The notes: generated from the sequence alone by a model not told the origin. DNA of 64,000 bases from Clostridium lentum (GCF_014287815.1 NZ_JACOOQ010000007.1:1-64000); one strand, 5' to 3'. Counted from the first letter of the stretch, positions 18,233 through 28,383 are shown. Made by a program: numbers and translations.

Positions 18233-21200
18233 CTACTCTTTATCTAAATCTACTGATACCACTTTAGATACACCTTTTTCTTCCATTGTGACACCATACA
18301 TAACATCGCCAGCTTCCATTGTTCCCTTTCTATGTGTTATAACAATAAACTGAACATTTTTTGAGAACTTCTTTAAAAATTCTGCATATCTATATACATT
18401 AGCATCATCCAATGCTGCTTCTATTTCATCTAAGATACAAAATGGTGTTGGTTTCATCTTTAATATGGCAAATAATAAAGCTATTGCTGAAAGAACCTTT
18501 TCACCTCCAGACATTAAGTTTATATTTTGCAACTTCTTACCTGCTGGCTGAACATTTATGATTATATTAGATTTTAATACATCCCCATCTTCTAAAGTAA
18601 GTTCTGCAGTTCCACCATTAAATAGTTCCTTAAAAGTCTCTTCAAAGTTTTCATTTAAAATCTTAAAGTTTTCCTCAAATAACTCTCTCATTTTAATGGT
18701 CATTTCATCTATCACAGATTGTAATTCTTCTTTGGCTTTCTCTAAATCCTCTTCTTGTGTGGACATAAATTGATATTTTTCACAAACTTCATCATATTCC
18801 ATAATAGATGATAAATTTACAATTCCAAGTGCTGCTATTTTATTCTTTAATTTATAGACCGTATCCTTTACAGAGTTTATATTGTCTATCTTTACAGCAA
18901 TATCTTCTGCTTCAGCAAGTGTAAGTTCTAATTCAGAGTTAAGCTTATTTAATAATGCTTCCTGCTCACTTTCTATTTTAGCATTTTGAATAGCTTTCTT
19001 ATTCATTTCGTTTTCATGAACTTTTATCTCATCAACAAATAAATTGTATTCTGCTTGTTTAGATTTTTGCTTTTCCTTTAAATCTATTCTTTTTACTTCA
19101 TCTTCTTTAAATACATTTTCCAATTCTGATAATCTTTCACTCAGATTATCTATTGTATGTTTTTTATTTTCAATTCCTTCTTCAAGAATAGCAATATTCT
19201 CTAAATTAGATTTTATTTCCTCATCTAAAATTAAAATTTTCTCTTTAGTTTCTTCTATTTCTAAATTTTTATCATAAAGTTCTCTCTTATCACCTTCAAG
19301 ACTTTCATCTAGAGCCGCTTTTAATACTCTTATATCTGTATAAGAACTTCTGATATTTTCTAGCCTAACTCTCCTATTTTCCAGTTCTTTATCTAAACTT
19401 TTAATTTTTTCTTGCCCTTCTTTATTTCTATTCTCTAAGGTATTTAATTCATTAGTTTTAACTTCCAATCTATCATTTAACACTTTAAAACCTTCAGTAA
19501 ATCTCTCCAATTCTTCATTGCTAAACTTAATAGATTTTTTTACCTTATCCACCTCATTGATTAGAATTTTTACATCTCCATCTAGCACTGTTAAATCAAT
19601 ATTTTTTTGATGAATTTCTTCTCTCTTATTTAATATTTCTTCATCTATATTCTTAATTTTCTTCTTAATTTCTTCAAATACTGTTTTTTCTGATTTTAAA
19701 TCATTTTTTTGCTTTTCTAAGAAAAGAGCTAATTCATCTATTTCTCTCTTTCTTCCCAAAAGATTACTATTCTTTCCTTGGATACTCCCTCCAGTAAGTG
19801 CTCCACCAGGATTTATAACTTCCCCTGATAATGTAACAATTTTATAATTATGCTGTCCCATCTTTGAAATAGCTAAAGCAGCATCCATATCCTTAGAAAT
19901 AAGTGTTCTTCCTAACGAGTAATCCATTATATCTTTATATTTTTCATCAAAAGTTATTAAATCAGAAGCAATTCCTAAATATCCATCATAATTTCTCACA
20001 TTATTAGGAAGTGTAATTCTTCTACCTTTAATAATATTTAACGGAAGAAATGTAGCTCTTCCTAATCCCCTTGTCTTTAAAAATCCTATAAGTTTTTTAG
20101 CATCATCTTCGTTTTTTGTAATAACATTCGATATGGCAGCTCCTAAAGCAACTTCAATGGCTATCTCATATTGTTGTTCCACCTTAAAGCTTTCACCAAC
20201 AACATTTATTTCATTGATACCATTTATTCTACCAGCATTAACATGCTCCATTAAATTCTTAACAGTTCTATTATATCCCTCATAATGCTTTTCTAAATTA
20301 TTTAAAATATTATGTCTAGCTTCTGTTTCATTTATCTTTTTTGTTAATAAATTAATTTTCTTTTCTTGTCCACTTAAATTATGATATTCATGAGATATTG
20401 CTTTTTTTAAGCTTATCCCCTCTTCTTGTAATTTCTTAATATTTTCTCTTGTTTCTTTAATATTTTCCTCTAACTCTTTAATAGTTCCTTTATTTACAGA
20501 TAAATTACGTTCAAAATTTGCAATATTAGCTTTAATATTTCTTTGTTTTTCTTCATTATTTTCTAAATCTTTTCTTAAAGAAACAATTGAGTTATTCAAA
20601 TTAGAATTTCTTGAAATATTATTAATTTCTTCACTTTTTAATCCAGAAATTTCCATTTCAAAATTTCTTATTTCATTATTAATTTCATTTATAGAACTAT
20701 CTATCTCATTTAATTCATTTAATTTATTATTTTTTTCTTCTTCTTTAGATGAAAGCTTCTTTTCTAACTCTTCTTTTGCAGACTCTAAATCTGTAACCTT
20801 TATCTTTAAAGTATTAATTTCTTCTTCAACCTTCAGGATCATATTTTTGAAATTTTGCACTCTTTCATTAAAAAGACTTACCTCTTTTTCATTTTGGTTT
20901 ACTTCTTCTCTACCTTTATAATACTCATCTTTTTCCTTTGCATTTTTTTCTTCTAAAGATTCAATTTCTTTTACTAAAGAAATTAAATTTTCCTTAAATC
21001 TATCTAGAATTTCTCTTTTAGCACTTATTTCTTTTTCTTTTTCTTCTAATTGATTTGATACTTGCTCATAATCTTTTTTTATCTGTTCAATATTATGGAC
21101 AAGTAGAGATACTTCCTTAACTCTTAGCTCTTCTGCCAATTCTCTATACTCTAAAGCTTTTTCCTTTTCCATTCTTAATGGCTCAAGTCTTTCTTCATAA

Positions 21201-21790
21201 GTAGCAATAATATCTCTTATTCTTACAAGATTATTATCAGTATTATCTAATCTTTTTTCTGCCTCTTCTTTTCTAGACTTATACTTAACTATTCCAGCCG
21301 CCTCTTCTAAAAGTGCTCTTCTATCTTCAGCTTTTCCACTTAAAATGGCATCTATTTTTCCCTGTCCAATTATTGAATAGCCTTCCTTACCTATACCTGT
21401 ATCCATAAAAAGCTCAGTAATATCTTTTAATCTACACTTTTGATTATTAATTAAGTACTCTGTTTCTCCAGACCTAAATATTCTTCTTGTTACTGTAACT
21501 TCATTATAATCAGTTTGTAGAGTACCATCAGAATTATCTAAAGTAATAGAAACCTGTGCAAGGCCTAGAGGCTTTCTAAATTGAGTTCCTGCAAAAATTA
21601 CATCCTCCATTTTCCCCCCTCTAAGGCTCTTAACACTTTGTTCTCCTAGCACCCATCTTACTGAGTCAGATATATTACTTTTACCACTACCATTAGGACC
21701 AACTACAGCAGTTACGCCTTTTTTAAATTCCAGCTCTGTTTTATCTGCAAAAGACTTAAACCCACGCACTTCCAACGACTTTAAAAACAT
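18233..21790 (-). CDS. smc: Chromosome segregation ATPase SMC
   Basis: Condensin-type protein that loops and separates chromosomes with ScpA/ScpB. 1185 residues: Walker A GPNGSGKSN near residue 32, two long Lys/Glu-rich coiled coils, a hinge around residues 510-670 (AIEVALGAAISNVI, GGALTGGS), then the signature LMSGGEKVLSAIALL and Walker B FCILDEIEAALDD near the C-terminus. Full length. AAGGGGTGA precedes the ATG. A 30-codon gene lies just upstream. Confidence 0.98.
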   Translation of the reverse strand: MFLKSLEVRGFKSFADKTELEFKKGVTAVVGPNGSGKSNISDSVRWVLGEQSVKSLRGGKMEDVIFAGTQFRKPLGLAQVSITLDNSDGTLQTDYNEVTVTRRIFRSGETEYLINNQKCRLKDITELFMDTGIGKEGYSIIGQGKIDAILSGKAEDRRALLEEAAGIVKYKSRKEEAEKRLDNTDNNLVRIRDIIATYEERLEPLRMEKEKALEYRELAEELRVKEVSLLVHNIEQIKKDYEQVSNQLEEKEKEISAKREILDRFKENLISLVKEIESLEEKNAKEKDEYYKGREEVNQNEKEVSLFNERVQNFKNMILKVEEEINTLKIKVTDLESAKEELEKKLSSKEEEKNNKLNELNEIDSSINEINNEIRNFEMEISGLKSEEINNISRNSNLNNSIVSLRKDLENNEEKQRNIKANIANFERNLSVNKGTIKELEENIKETRENIKKLQEEGISLKKAISHEYHNLSGQEKKINLLTKKINETEARHNILNNLEKHYEGYNRTVKNLMEHVNAGRINGINEINVVGESFKVEQQYEIAIEVALGAAISNVITKNEDDAKKLIGFLKTRGLGRATFLPLNIIKGRRITLPNNVRNYDGYLGIASDLITFDEKYKDIMDYSLGRTLISKDMDAALAISKMGQHNYKIVTLSGEVINPGGALTGGSIQGKNSNLLGRKREIDELALFLEKQKNDLKSEKTVFEEIKKKIKNIDEEILNKREEIHQKNIDLTVLDGDVKILINEVDKVKKSIKFSNEELERFTEGFKVLNDRLEVKTNELNTLENRNKEGQEKIKSLDKELENRRVRLENIRSSYTDIRVLKAALDESLEGDKRELYDKNLEIEETKEKILILDEEIKSNLENIAILEEGIENKKHTIDNLSERLSELENVFKEDEVKRIDLKEKQKSKQAEYNLFVDEIKVHENEMNKKAIQNAKIESEQEALLNKLNSELELTLAEAEDIAVKIDNINSVKDTVYKLKNKIAALGIVNLSSIMEYDEVCEKYQFMSTQEEDLEKAKEELQSVIDEMTIKMRELFEENFKILNENFEETFKELFNGGTAELTLEDGDVLKSNIIINVQPAGKKLQNINLMSGGEKVLSAIALLFAILKMKPTPFCILDEIEAALDDANVYRYAEFLKKFSKNVQFIVITHRKGTMEAGDVMYGVTMEEKGVSKVVSVDLDKE

Positions 21791-21808
21791 GACTTCACCC
21801 CTTTTTTA

Positions 21809-21901
21809 CTACATAAGTACTGGAATCAATCCTAAAATAAAAGAAATTAACATAAATACAGATATAGCATATATCATTTTTTCTCTTGTCTTCTTTTTCA
21901 T
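21809..21901 (-). CDS. 30-residue small membrane peptide upstream of smc
   Basis: An ATG with GGAGTGAT 6 bases upstream opens a 30-codon frame ending TAG, 18 bases before smc. The product begins MKKKTREKMIYAISVFM, a basic N-terminus, followed by one hydrophobic helix (about residues 9-30, ending LGLIPVLM). The positive-inside pattern predicts an Nin single-pass membrane peptide. It fills the whole gap between the radical-SAM gene and smc. It may belong to the DUF4044-type family of tiny proteins, but I cannot confirm this. Function unknown. Confidence 0.72.
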   Translation of the reverse strand: MKKKTREKMIYAISVFMLISFILGLIPVLM

Positions 21902-21919
21902 TTATATATCACTCCATAT

Positions 21920-22951
21920 TTAGATTTTAAATTCTTCAACCTTTTCTATAACCGTTACTCTAACTCTGCCCCTCTTTATCTTATCAACTGTCTTCACATA
22001 TACTTTACCATGTCTATTTTCTTTAAATTTATTAAAATATTGCTTTTTGTTGCAATATAATTTGCTAACATCTTTTGAATTTATCTCAATTATTATGTCA
22101 CTTTTCTCATTAATCTTTTTCTTTATATTTTCACAAATTAATGATCCTTCAACTAGCTCTCTAAAAGCTGGATGGAATGGTCCTGCTACTACATCTTTTC
22201 CTTCAGCTATGGTATCGGTTGGCTGAAGTCCTATTCTGATAACCTTAACCTTAGCTTCATTATATAGCTTCAACATTTCTCTTGAAACTTTCACAGCCAT
22301 TTCAAGTGAATAAGGCTTATACTCACCTCTATTGTACATTATCTCCATAGGAGTATCCTTAATGACTAATGCCGGATAAATTCTTGCTATATCTGGCTTC
22401 ATTTCTATGGATTTTTTAATAGTTACTAAATCAATTTCTTTTGTATCTCCCGGAAGTCCAGGCATTATCTGATGTCCTAAGGTAAATCCTTCTTCCTTTA
22501 TAAGTCTGGATGCATTTTCAACATCATTAACACTATGACCTCTTCCTGCTAATCTTAAAACATTATCATCTAATGATTGTACTCCTAATTCTATTATATC
22601 AACTTTAAACTCTTTTAAATAGTTTAATATGTACCCATTAATTGCATCTGGTCTTGTAGATAACCTTATCTTATGAATAAATTCCCTATCTTTATATTCT
22701 CTTGCTACAGCTAAAAGTTCCTTTTGTTTTGCTACTGGAATCGCTGTAAAAGTTCCTCCAAAAAATGATACTTCTATTATAGAATTCTTAGTATCCATAG
22801 TATCTAAATAACTATTTATTTTTTCTCTTACATCATTTGCTGTTACTTCATCATAAACACCTGCAATTCTGTCTTGATTACAAAATACACATTGATGTGG
22901 ACATCCTTGATGTGAGATAAATATCGGTATTATATAATAATTCTTACTCAT
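21920..22951 (-). CDS. Elp3-like radical SAM protein
   Basis: 343 residues. The [4Fe-4S]-binding cysteines are C17, C21 and C24 in GCPHQCVFCNQD (C-x3-C-x2-C), followed by FFGGTFTAI and LSTRPDAI as in the Elp3/YhcC-like radical-SAM group. It lacks the C-terminal acetyltransferase domain of true Elp3, so tRNA wobble-uridine modification is not assured. Its start overlaps the rnc end by 8 bases, so translation is coupled. Substrate unknown. Confidence 0.85.
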   Translation of the reverse strand: MSKNYYIIPIFISHQGCPHQCVFCNQDRIAGVYDEVTANDVREKINSYLDTMDTKNSIIEVSFFGGTFTAIPVAKQKELLAVAREYKDREFIHKIRLSTRPDAINGYILNYLKEFKVDIIELGVQSLDDNVLRLAGRGHSVNDVENASRLIKEEGFTLGHQIMPGLPGDTKEIDLVTIKKSIEMKPDIARIYPALVIKDTPMEIMYNRGEYKPYSLEMAVKVSREMLKLYNEAKVKVIRIGLQPTDTIAEGKDVVAGPFHPAFRELVEGSLICENIKKKINEKSDIIIEINSKDVSKLYCNKKQYFNKFKENRHGKVYVKTVDKIKRGRVRVTVIEKVEEFKI

Positions 22952-23639
22952 TGTTCTTCTCCATTTGTTTCAATGCTATTTTAGCTGCATCCTGTTCTGA
23001 CTCTTTTTTACTGTAGCCTTCACCGCTTGATATTTCCTTATTATCTATAATAAGCTTTGTATAGAATTTTCTTCTATGGGGTGGCCCTTCAAATTTAATT
23101 AACTCATAAACTATAGATATTTCCCCATTCTTTTGAAGGTATTCTTGCAACCTAGTTTTATAATCTAAAATTATATCATTATTAATAGCCTTTTCTATTA
23201 TAGTTTTAAATGCACCTATAATATAATCCTTAGCATATTCCAAACCTTTATCTAAATATATTGCCGCTATTAAAGCCTCAACAGCATCTGCTATTAAAGA
23301 CACTCTTTCACGACCTCCTGTAAGCTCTTCACCTTTACTCATTCTTAAGTGATTTCCTAAATCTAAAGATTTTCCTATTTCATATAAAGAGTTTTCACAA
23401 ACGATTAAACTTCTAATTTTTGTAAGCTGTCCTTCACTTTTATCTTTAAAGTTTAAGAATAGATACTCCGTAATGGTAAGCTGAAGTATTGAATCTCCTA
23501 AAAACTCAAATCGTTCATTGTACTCTTCTTCCCTATGCTGATTTGCATATGAAGAATGGGTTAATGCTGTTACTAATAATTTAGGTTCATTAAATTTTAT
23601 TCCAATAATCTTTTGAACCTCTTCTATATATTCTTTCAT
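22944..23639 (-). CDS. rnc: Ribonuclease III
   Basis: Double-strand-specific RNase that processes rRNA and mRNA. Signature NERFEFLGDSIL with catalytic Glu/Asp, then the C-terminal dsRNA-binding domain (TRLQEYLQKNGE to the KKESEQDAAKIALKQ end). 231 residues. The frame extends 10 codons upstream, but the ATG at 23639 has GGAGG 10 bases ahead and matches family length. The 5' leader forms a stem abutting the Shine-Dalgarno. Confidence 0.97.
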   Translation of the reverse strand: MKEYIEEVQKIIGIKFNEPKLLVTALTHSSYANQHREEEYNERFEFLGDSILQLTITEYLFLNFKDKSEGQLTKIRSLIVCENSLYEIGKSLDLGNHLRMSKGEELTGGRERVSLIADAVEALIAAIYLDKGLEYAKDYIIGAFKTIIEKAINNDIILDYKTRLQEYLQKNGEISIVYELIKFEGPPHRRKFYTKLIIDNKEISSGEGYSKKESEQDAAKIALKQMEKNNE

Positions 23640-23655
23640 TTCAACAACTCCTCCA

Positions 23656-23704
23656 AGTTTATTCTTCAACTTGCTTCCGTTATAAACAAATTCAAGAATA
23701 AACT
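23656..23704 (-). promoter_or_regulatory. Stem-loop abutting the rnc ribosome-binding site
   Basis: Perfect 11-base arms (AGTTTATTCTT at 23694-23704 and AAGAATAAACT at 23656-23666, minus-strand sense) with a 27-base loop. The 3' arm ends 2 bases before the GGAGG of rnc. Shape suits RNase III recognition; autoregulation is inferred. Confidence 0.55.
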
Positions 23705-23744
23705 ATACTTAGCCTCATTTTTTCGTAATTTATTTAAATATATC

Positions 23745-23775
23745 ATAAAATCCCGCAAATACTGCGGGATTTTAT
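23745..23775 (-). terminator. Intrinsic terminator downstream of acpP
   Basis: Arms AAAATCCCGCA and TGCGGGATTTT with a 5-base loop, immediately after the acpP stop; TTTTAT forms the 3' side on the minus strand. Confidence 0.88.
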
Positions 23776-24006
23776 TTATTCCTCAACATGTGCCTTAATA
23801 AATTTAACTACATCACCAACAGTAACGAACTTTTCCGCTTCATCATCTGGTATTTCCATATCAAGTTCATCTTCTAAAGCCATTATCAGCTCAACTATAT
23901 CTAATGAATCTGCATTTAAATCATCAATAAATGCTGATTCCATAGTAATTTCATTTTCATTTATGCTTAATTTATCTGCTATTAAAGCTTTTACCTTTTC
24001 AAACAT
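23776..24006 (-). CDS. acpP: Acyl carrier protein
   Basis: 76-residue acidic carrier for fatty-acid synthesis. The phosphopantetheine attachment serine is in [15 protein letters not shown] (Ser about 36). GAGGAGGTGA precedes the ATG. It has its own promoter and terminator, allowing high expression, and lies between plsX and rnc as in many Firmicutes. Confidence 0.98.
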   Translation of the reverse strand: MFEKVKALIADKLSINENEITMESAFIDDLNADSLDIVELIMALEDELDMEIPDDEAEKFVTVGDVVKFIKAHVEE

Positions 24007-24035
24007 AACTTCACCTCCTCACTATGCCCATTTAG

Positions 24036-24064
24036 ATAATATTATATATTATAACATACGTCAA
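24036..24064 (-). promoter_or_regulatory. Sigma-A promoter of acpP
   Basis: TTGACG and TATTAT with a 17-base spacer, about 30 bases before the acpP start. Confidence 0.75.
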
Positions 24065-24107
24065 TATACACTATAAAATTTATCTTATCACCATAAACTA
24101 CTTAATT

Positions 24108-25094
24108 TTATATATTTTCTTTTATTTTGTCTAAAACTTTATTATCGTAAAATATTTTTGCTTGCTTTATAGCACTTTTAAAAGCTCTAGCATCTGAACT
24201 TCCGTGAGCCTTTATACAAATACCATCTACTCCTAAGAAAGGCGCTCCACCATATTCTTTATAATCAAATCGCTTTGCTATATTATTAAATACAGGCTTT
24301 AATAATACTGCTCCTATTTTGGAAACAATACCTGATGCCATCACTTCTTCTTTTATTACTTTCATAATTGTAGATGCAGTACCTTCATACATCTTAAGTA
24401 TTGTATTACCAGTAAAACCATCACATACTATTACGTTAACATCACCTTTTGTTATCTCTCTTGGTTCTATATTACCAACAAAATTTAATTTTTCTTCTGA
24501 TAAAAGTTTAAATGACTCTTTTGTGAGATCATTTCCCTTTTCTGCTTCTTCACCTATATTTACTAATCCTACTGAAGGATTTTCTCCATTTAAAACACCT
24601 TTATAGTATTCCTTTCCCATATGTGCAAATTGAACAAGGTATTCTGGCTTGCTATCAACATTAGCTCCAGCATCAACTATTATGAAACTTCCATTCTTCC
24701 CTGGCATAACAGGAGCTAATGCTGGCCTTTTAATCCCCTTTATCCTTCCCACAATGAAAGTACACCCTGCTAAGAATGCCCCCGTACTACCAGCTGAAAT
24801 TACTGCATCACAAATTCCTTCTTTAACTAAGTTTAAAGCTTTACAAAGGCTTGAATCTTTTTTTCTTCTAACTGCCATTACAGGATGTTCATTAGTAGTG
24901 ATTACTTCCTTAGCATCAATAACAATAATATTATTACCACTATAGTTATTTTTAGCAATTTCCTTTTTAATAGACTCTTCCGGACCAGTTATATAAAATT
25001 CTATATCCTTAAATTCCTCTAGAGCCTTTATAACTCCTGAGACAATTTCTGCTGGTGCATTATCGCCACCCATTCCATCTATAGCTATCTTCAT
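24108..25094 (-). CDS. plsX: Phosphate acyltransferase PlsX
   Basis: Converts acyl-ACP to acyl-phosphate, the first step of phospholipid synthesis with PlsY. 328 residues; [14 protein letters not shown] start, [12 protein letters not shown] and [14 protein letters not shown] blocks are typical. Two adjacent ATGs (25094 and 25097) share one AAGGAG; I chose the second because it gives the family N-terminus with better spacing. A GTG two codons before is unlikely. No FapR-type site was evident by eye. Confidence 0.95.
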   Translation of the reverse strand: MKIAIDGMGGDNAPAEIVSGVIKALEEFKDIEFYITGPEESIKKEIAKNNYSGNNIIVIDAKEVITTNEHPVMAVRRKKDSSLCKALNLVKEGICDAVISAGSTGAFLAGCTFIVGRIKGIKRPALAPVMPGKNGSFIIVDAGANVDSKPEYLVQFAHMGKEYYKGVLNGENPSVGLVNIGEEAEKGNDLTKESFKLLSEEKLNFVGNIEPREITKGDVNVIVCDGFTGNTILKMYEGTASTIMKVIKEEVMASGIVSKIGAVLLKPVFNNIAKRFDYKEYGGAPFLGVDGICIKAHGSSDARAFKSAIKQAKIFYDNKVLDKIKENI

Positions 25095-25127
25095 CATTCT
25101 CACTCCTTTAAAAAAATTCTGTATATA

Positions 25128-25155
25128 AAGAAAAGAAAGTCATAAGACTTTCTTT
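25128..25155 (-). terminator. Hairpin terminator downstream of rpmF
   Basis: Eight-base arms AGAAAGTC/GACTTTCT with a 4-base loop, then TTTTCTTT on the minus strand. It lies between rpmF and plsX, so plsX probably depends on read-through. Confidence 0.75.
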
Positions 25156-25341
25156 CTATTGTTCAGTTGAAGCAACAACTTCTTTACCTTTGTAGAATCC
25201 ACAGTTTTTACAAACTCTGTGAGCCATTTTCATTTCGTGGCATTGTGGACATTCAACTATTCCTGGTAAGCTTAACTTAAAAGTTTGAGCTCTTCTAGAA
25301 TCTCTTTTTGCTCTATATGTCTTTCTAGCTGGATTTCCCAT
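25156..25341 (-). CDS. rpmF: 50S ribosomal protein L32
   Basis: 61 residues: basic N-terminus ([17 protein letters not shown]) then a zinc-ribbon with CPQCHEMK and CKNCGFYKG, i.e. the four-cysteine zinc-binding form. AGGAGGTG before the ATG. Follows yceD by 12 bases, the classic yceD-rpmF pair. Confidence 0.98.
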   Translation of the reverse strand: MGNPARKTYRAKRDSRRAQTFKLSLPGIVECPQCHEMKMAHRVCKNCGFYKGKEVVASTEQ

Positions 25342-25353
25342 TATTACACCTCC

Positions 25354-25854
25354 TTATTCCCCAAACAACTCCCTAAGCTTTGCAAGCCTAATATCTACAT
25401 CAAAATTATCACATTGACACTCTTTAACATTTTTATTAGTTCCACATTGTGAACACAGACCTTTACAGTCTTCCTTACAAAGTCTTTTGATAGGTAAGGT
25501 TGAAATAATACAATTTTCTACGATTTGGATGATATCCAATGTATCATCCTCTACAAAAATAAGTTCTTCATCATCTTGAAGCTCTTTACTTTTTGTAAAC
25601 CTTTCTTCTATATCAACATCTATTGGATAGATAAAGGTGTCTAAACATCTTGAACATGTAAGTTCTAAATTTGTTTTAATATGAGCCTTTAATTCAAGAA
25701 TTTCATCTTTTGAATTAACTTGACCATTTACATCAACCATGGAAACTGCTTTAATTTCCTCACCTTCAAATTTTACAGGTTGGAATTCAAATGATAACTT
25801 AATTTCTTTATTTCTACTTCCTTTAGCAAGTAAATCTGAAAATTTTATAATCAT
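25354..25854 (-). CDS. YceD/DUF177 family protein
   Basis: 166 residues. Conserved cysteines occur at LTCSRCLDTF and near the C-terminus in CKEDCKGLCSQCGTN, which matches the DUF177 pattern and suggests metal binding. The family is linked to rRNA metabolism and always lies next to rpmF. The Shine-Dalgarno before the ATG is weak (GAGTTAAG), and a long structured leader precedes it. Confidence 0.92.
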   Translation of the reverse strand: MIIKFSDLLAKGSRNKEIKLSFEFQPVKFEGEEIKAVSMVDVNGQVNSKDEILELKAHIKTNLELTCSRCLDTFIYPIDVDIEERFTKSKELQDDEELIFVEDDTLDIIQIVENCIISTLPIKRLCKEDCKGLCSQCGTNKNVKECQCDNFDVDIRLAKLRELFGE

Positions 25855-25954
25855 AATCTTAACTCTGGATTATATCTCCTCATATTAAACGTATTTAATA
25901 TATTGTGCCTAGCACAGCTCGAGCAAAGCAGCTTTTTCACTCCTTAGATTTATT

Positions 25955-25978
25955 GTTTGAGCCATTTATCGCTCAAAC
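25955..25978 (-). promoter_or_regulatory. 8-bp inverted repeat at the start of the yceD-rpmF transcript
   Basis: Perfect arms GTTTGAGC and GCTCAAAC with an 8-base spacer. It starts 8 bases after the -10 box, where transcription should begin. It could be a 5'-terminal stabilising hairpin or an operator. Confidence 0.5.
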
Positions 25979-25985
25979 ACAATTT

Positions 25986-26014
25986 ATTATATAAAGTGTG
26001 TCTATAAAAGTCAA
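25986..26014 (-). promoter_or_regulatory. Sigma-A promoter of yceD-rpmF(-plsX)
   Basis: TTGACT and consensus TATAAT with a 17-base spacer. The leader from here to yceD is about 125 bases. Confidence 0.85.
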
Positions 26015-26025
26015 GCAATTTATTA

Positions 26026-27225
26026 TTACTTTTTAATTAACTCTAAAGTATCTCTTGCAATTACTAATTCTTCATTAGTTGGAATAACAAATGCTTTAAC
26101 ATTACATCCAGCTTTTGAAATTTCTCTTATCTTACCTCTTACATTATTAGCTTCTTTATCTATTTCTACTCCTAAGAACTCTAATCCTTCTAAGCATTTT
26201 TCTCTAGTTTCTGGTCCATTTTCTCCAACACCAGCTGTAAATACTATAGCATCAACACCACCCATAGCTGCTGCGTATGCACCTATTGTAGTTCTTATTT
26301 TGTATTCAAATATTCTAAGGGCTAACTGAGCTCTTCTATTACCTTTGTTAAATGCAGCATCTTCGATATCTCTGAAATCTGAACTGATTCCTGATATACC
26401 TAATACTCCTGATTTTTTATTTAGTAAATCATTTACTTCATCTACTGATAACCCTTCTTCTTTCATTAAGAAAGTAACTATAGCAGGATCGATGTTACCA
26501 CATCTTGTTCCCATTGCTACACCTTCAAGCGGAGTGAATCCCATTGAAGTATCAACAGATACACCATTTTTAACAGCACATAAACTTGCACCATTTCCTA
26601 AGTGGCATGTGATTATTTTTAAATCTTTTATATCTCTTCCCATAACTTCTGCACAAGTTTGAGAAACATACTTATGAGACGTTCCATGGAAACCATATTT
26701 TCTTATTCCATCTTTCTCATAAAGTTCATATGGTAATGCATAAAGGTATGCATCTTCTGGCATTGTTCCGTGGAAAGCAGTATCAAATACAGCTACCATT
26801 GGAGTGTTTGGCATTAATTCTTCACATGCCTTTATACCTATCATGTTTGCTGGATTATGTAATGGAGCTAATTTAAAACATTCTTCTATGTTAGCTTTAA
26901 CTTCATCATTAATAACTACAGATTCTTTATATTTTTCTCCACCATGAACTACTCTGTGCCCAACAGCTGAAATTTCATCCATTGACTTGATAACACCATT
27001 ATTTTCATCAACTAAAGCTTCTAAAACTAATCTGATAGCATCTTTGTGATCTTTCATTTCTTCTTTAACGATATATTTATCTTTTCCTTCAACCTTTTGA
27101 GTTAAAACAGAACCTTCAATTCCTATTCTTTCAACTAACCCTTGAGCTAATGCTTCTTCATTCACCATATCGATTAATTGATACTTTAATGAAGAACTTC
27201 CACAATTTATAACTAATACCTTCAT
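26026..27225 (-). CDS. ackA: Acetate kinase
   Basis: Makes ATP and acetate from acetyl-phosphate, the main substrate-level phosphorylation step of clostridial fermentation. 399 residues. Motifs: [15 protein letters not shown] at the start, [31 protein letters not shown] and CHLGNGASL. The frame opens 3 codons upstream, but the ATG at 27225 follows GAGGTG with good spacing. Directly downstream of pta, so the two steps are cotranscribed. Confidence 0.98.
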   Translation of the reverse strand: MKVLVINCGSSSLKYQLIDMVNEEALAQGLVERIGIEGSVLTQKVEGKDKYIVKEEMKDHKDAIRLVLEALVDENNGVIKSMDEISAVGHRVVHGGEKYKESVVINDEVKANIEECFKLAPLHNPANMIGIKACEELMPNTPMVAVFDTAFHGTMPEDAYLYALPYELYEKDGIRKYGFHGTSHKYVSQTCAEVMGRDIKDLKIITCHLGNGASLCAVKNGVSVDTSMGFTPLEGVAMGTRCGNIDPAIVTFLMKEEGLSVDEVNDLLNKKSGVLGISGISSDFRDIEDAAFNKGNRRAQLALRIFEYKIRTTIGAYAAAMGGVDAIVFTAGVGENGPETREKCLEGLEFLGVEIDKEANNVRGKIREISKAGCNVKAFVIPTNEELVIARDTLELIKK

Positions 27226-27302
27226 AAAAAACACCTCACTATAAATGTCTATAAATTTTTTTAATACTATAAAATGCCTTGTGCTTTGAACATTTATCTA
27301 TA

Positions 27303-28301
27303 TTATTTTGCTTGAGCTTGAACTGCTGTTAGTGCTACAACGTTAACAATATCATCTACATTGCATCCTCTTGATAAATCATTAATAGGCTTAGCAAATC
27401 CTTGACACATTGGTCCAATAGCTTCTGCTCCTGCAAATCTTTGAACTAATTTATATCCAATATTTCCAGCTTGTAAATCTGGGAATACTAATACGTTTGC
27501 TTTTCCAGCAACAGGGCTATTTGGAGCCTTTTGTGCAGCTACGCTTGGTACTATAGCAGCATCTAATTGTAATTCACCATCAATTAATAAGTCTGGTCTT
27601 AATTCTTTAGCTAATTCTGTAGCTTTTCTTACTTTGTCAACCATTTCATGATCAGCACTTCCCATTGTTGAGAATGATAACATCGCAACTCTTGGTTCTA
27701 CCTTACAAAGATTCTTAGCTGTATCTGCTGTAGCTATTGCTATTGCTGCTAATTGTTCATATGTAGGGTTTGGATTAACAGCACAATCTGAGAATAATAA
27801 CATTCCTTGTTCACCATAAACTGAACCTGGAACCATCATTATAAAGAAACTTGATACAACAGAAACACCTGGTGTAGTCTTTATAATTTGTAGACCTGGT
27901 CTTAATAGATCTCCAGTAGTATGAACTGCTCCTGAAACCATTCCATCAGCATCATCTAACTTAACCATCATTGTACCAAAGTATAATGGATCTCTAACAA
28001 TTTTGTCAGCCTTTTCAATTGTCATGCCTTTGTTTTTTCTTAATTCATAGAACGCATTGATATAAGCTTCTAATCTATCTGATTTATTAGGATCTATTAC
28101 TTCAACTCCAGTAAGATTAACATCAAGCTCTTTTGCTTTGCTTCTTATTACGTCTTCATCTCCTACAAGTACTGGTCTAGCTAATCCTAGCTCAACTATC
28201 TTCCCTGTAGCTTTTATAGTTCTTTCTTCGTCACCTTCTGGAAGAACTATTCTTCTTTTATCTGCTTTAGCAGCAGCCCATAATTTATTCATAAGTTCCA
28301 T
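27303..28301 (-). CDS. pta: Phosphate acetyltransferase
   Basis: Converts acetyl-CoA and phosphate to acetyl-phosphate. 332 residues; [34 protein letters not shown] and [16 protein letters not shown] are family blocks. The short clostridial/Bacillus form without the N-terminal DRTGG region. The frame extends 12 codons upstream; the ATG at 28301 has AAAGGGGAAAG before it and was chosen. CodY-box-like palindromes lie just upstream of its promoter. Confidence 0.97.
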   Translation of the reverse strand: MELMNKLWAAAKADKRRIVLPEGDEERTIKATGKIVELGLARPVLVGDEDVIRSKAKELDVNLTGVEVIDPNKSDRLEAYINAFYELRKNKGMTIEKADKIVRDPLYFGTMMVKLDDADGMVSGAVHTTGDLLRPGLQIIKTTPGVSVVSSFFIMMVPGSVYGEQGMLLFSDCAVNPNPTYEQLAAIAIATADTAKNLCKVEPRVAMLSFSTMGSADHEMVDKVRKATELAKELRPDLLIDGELQLDAAIVPSVAAQKAPNSPVAGKANVLVFPDLQAGNIGYKLVQRFAGAEAIGPMCQGFAKPINDLSRGCNVDDIVNVVALTAVQAQAK

Positions 28302-28349
28302 ATTATCTTTCCCCTTTCTCAAGTGATACGAACTCAATCTTCATCATAT

Positions 28350-28379
28350 AATATACTCCTATATGTACATATTTTTCAA
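28350..28379 (-). promoter_or_regulatory. Sigma-A promoter of pta-ackA
   Basis: TTGAAA and TATATT with an 18-base spacer, about 50 bases before the pta start. Confidence 0.6.
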
Positions 28380-28383
28380 TACT

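Noticed and set aside
25855..25941. A 29-codon frame starting GTG in the yceD leader and overlapping the yceD start
   Set aside because: Its GTG lies inside the only Shine-Dalgarno-like AAGGAG, and the region is better explained as a structured leader.
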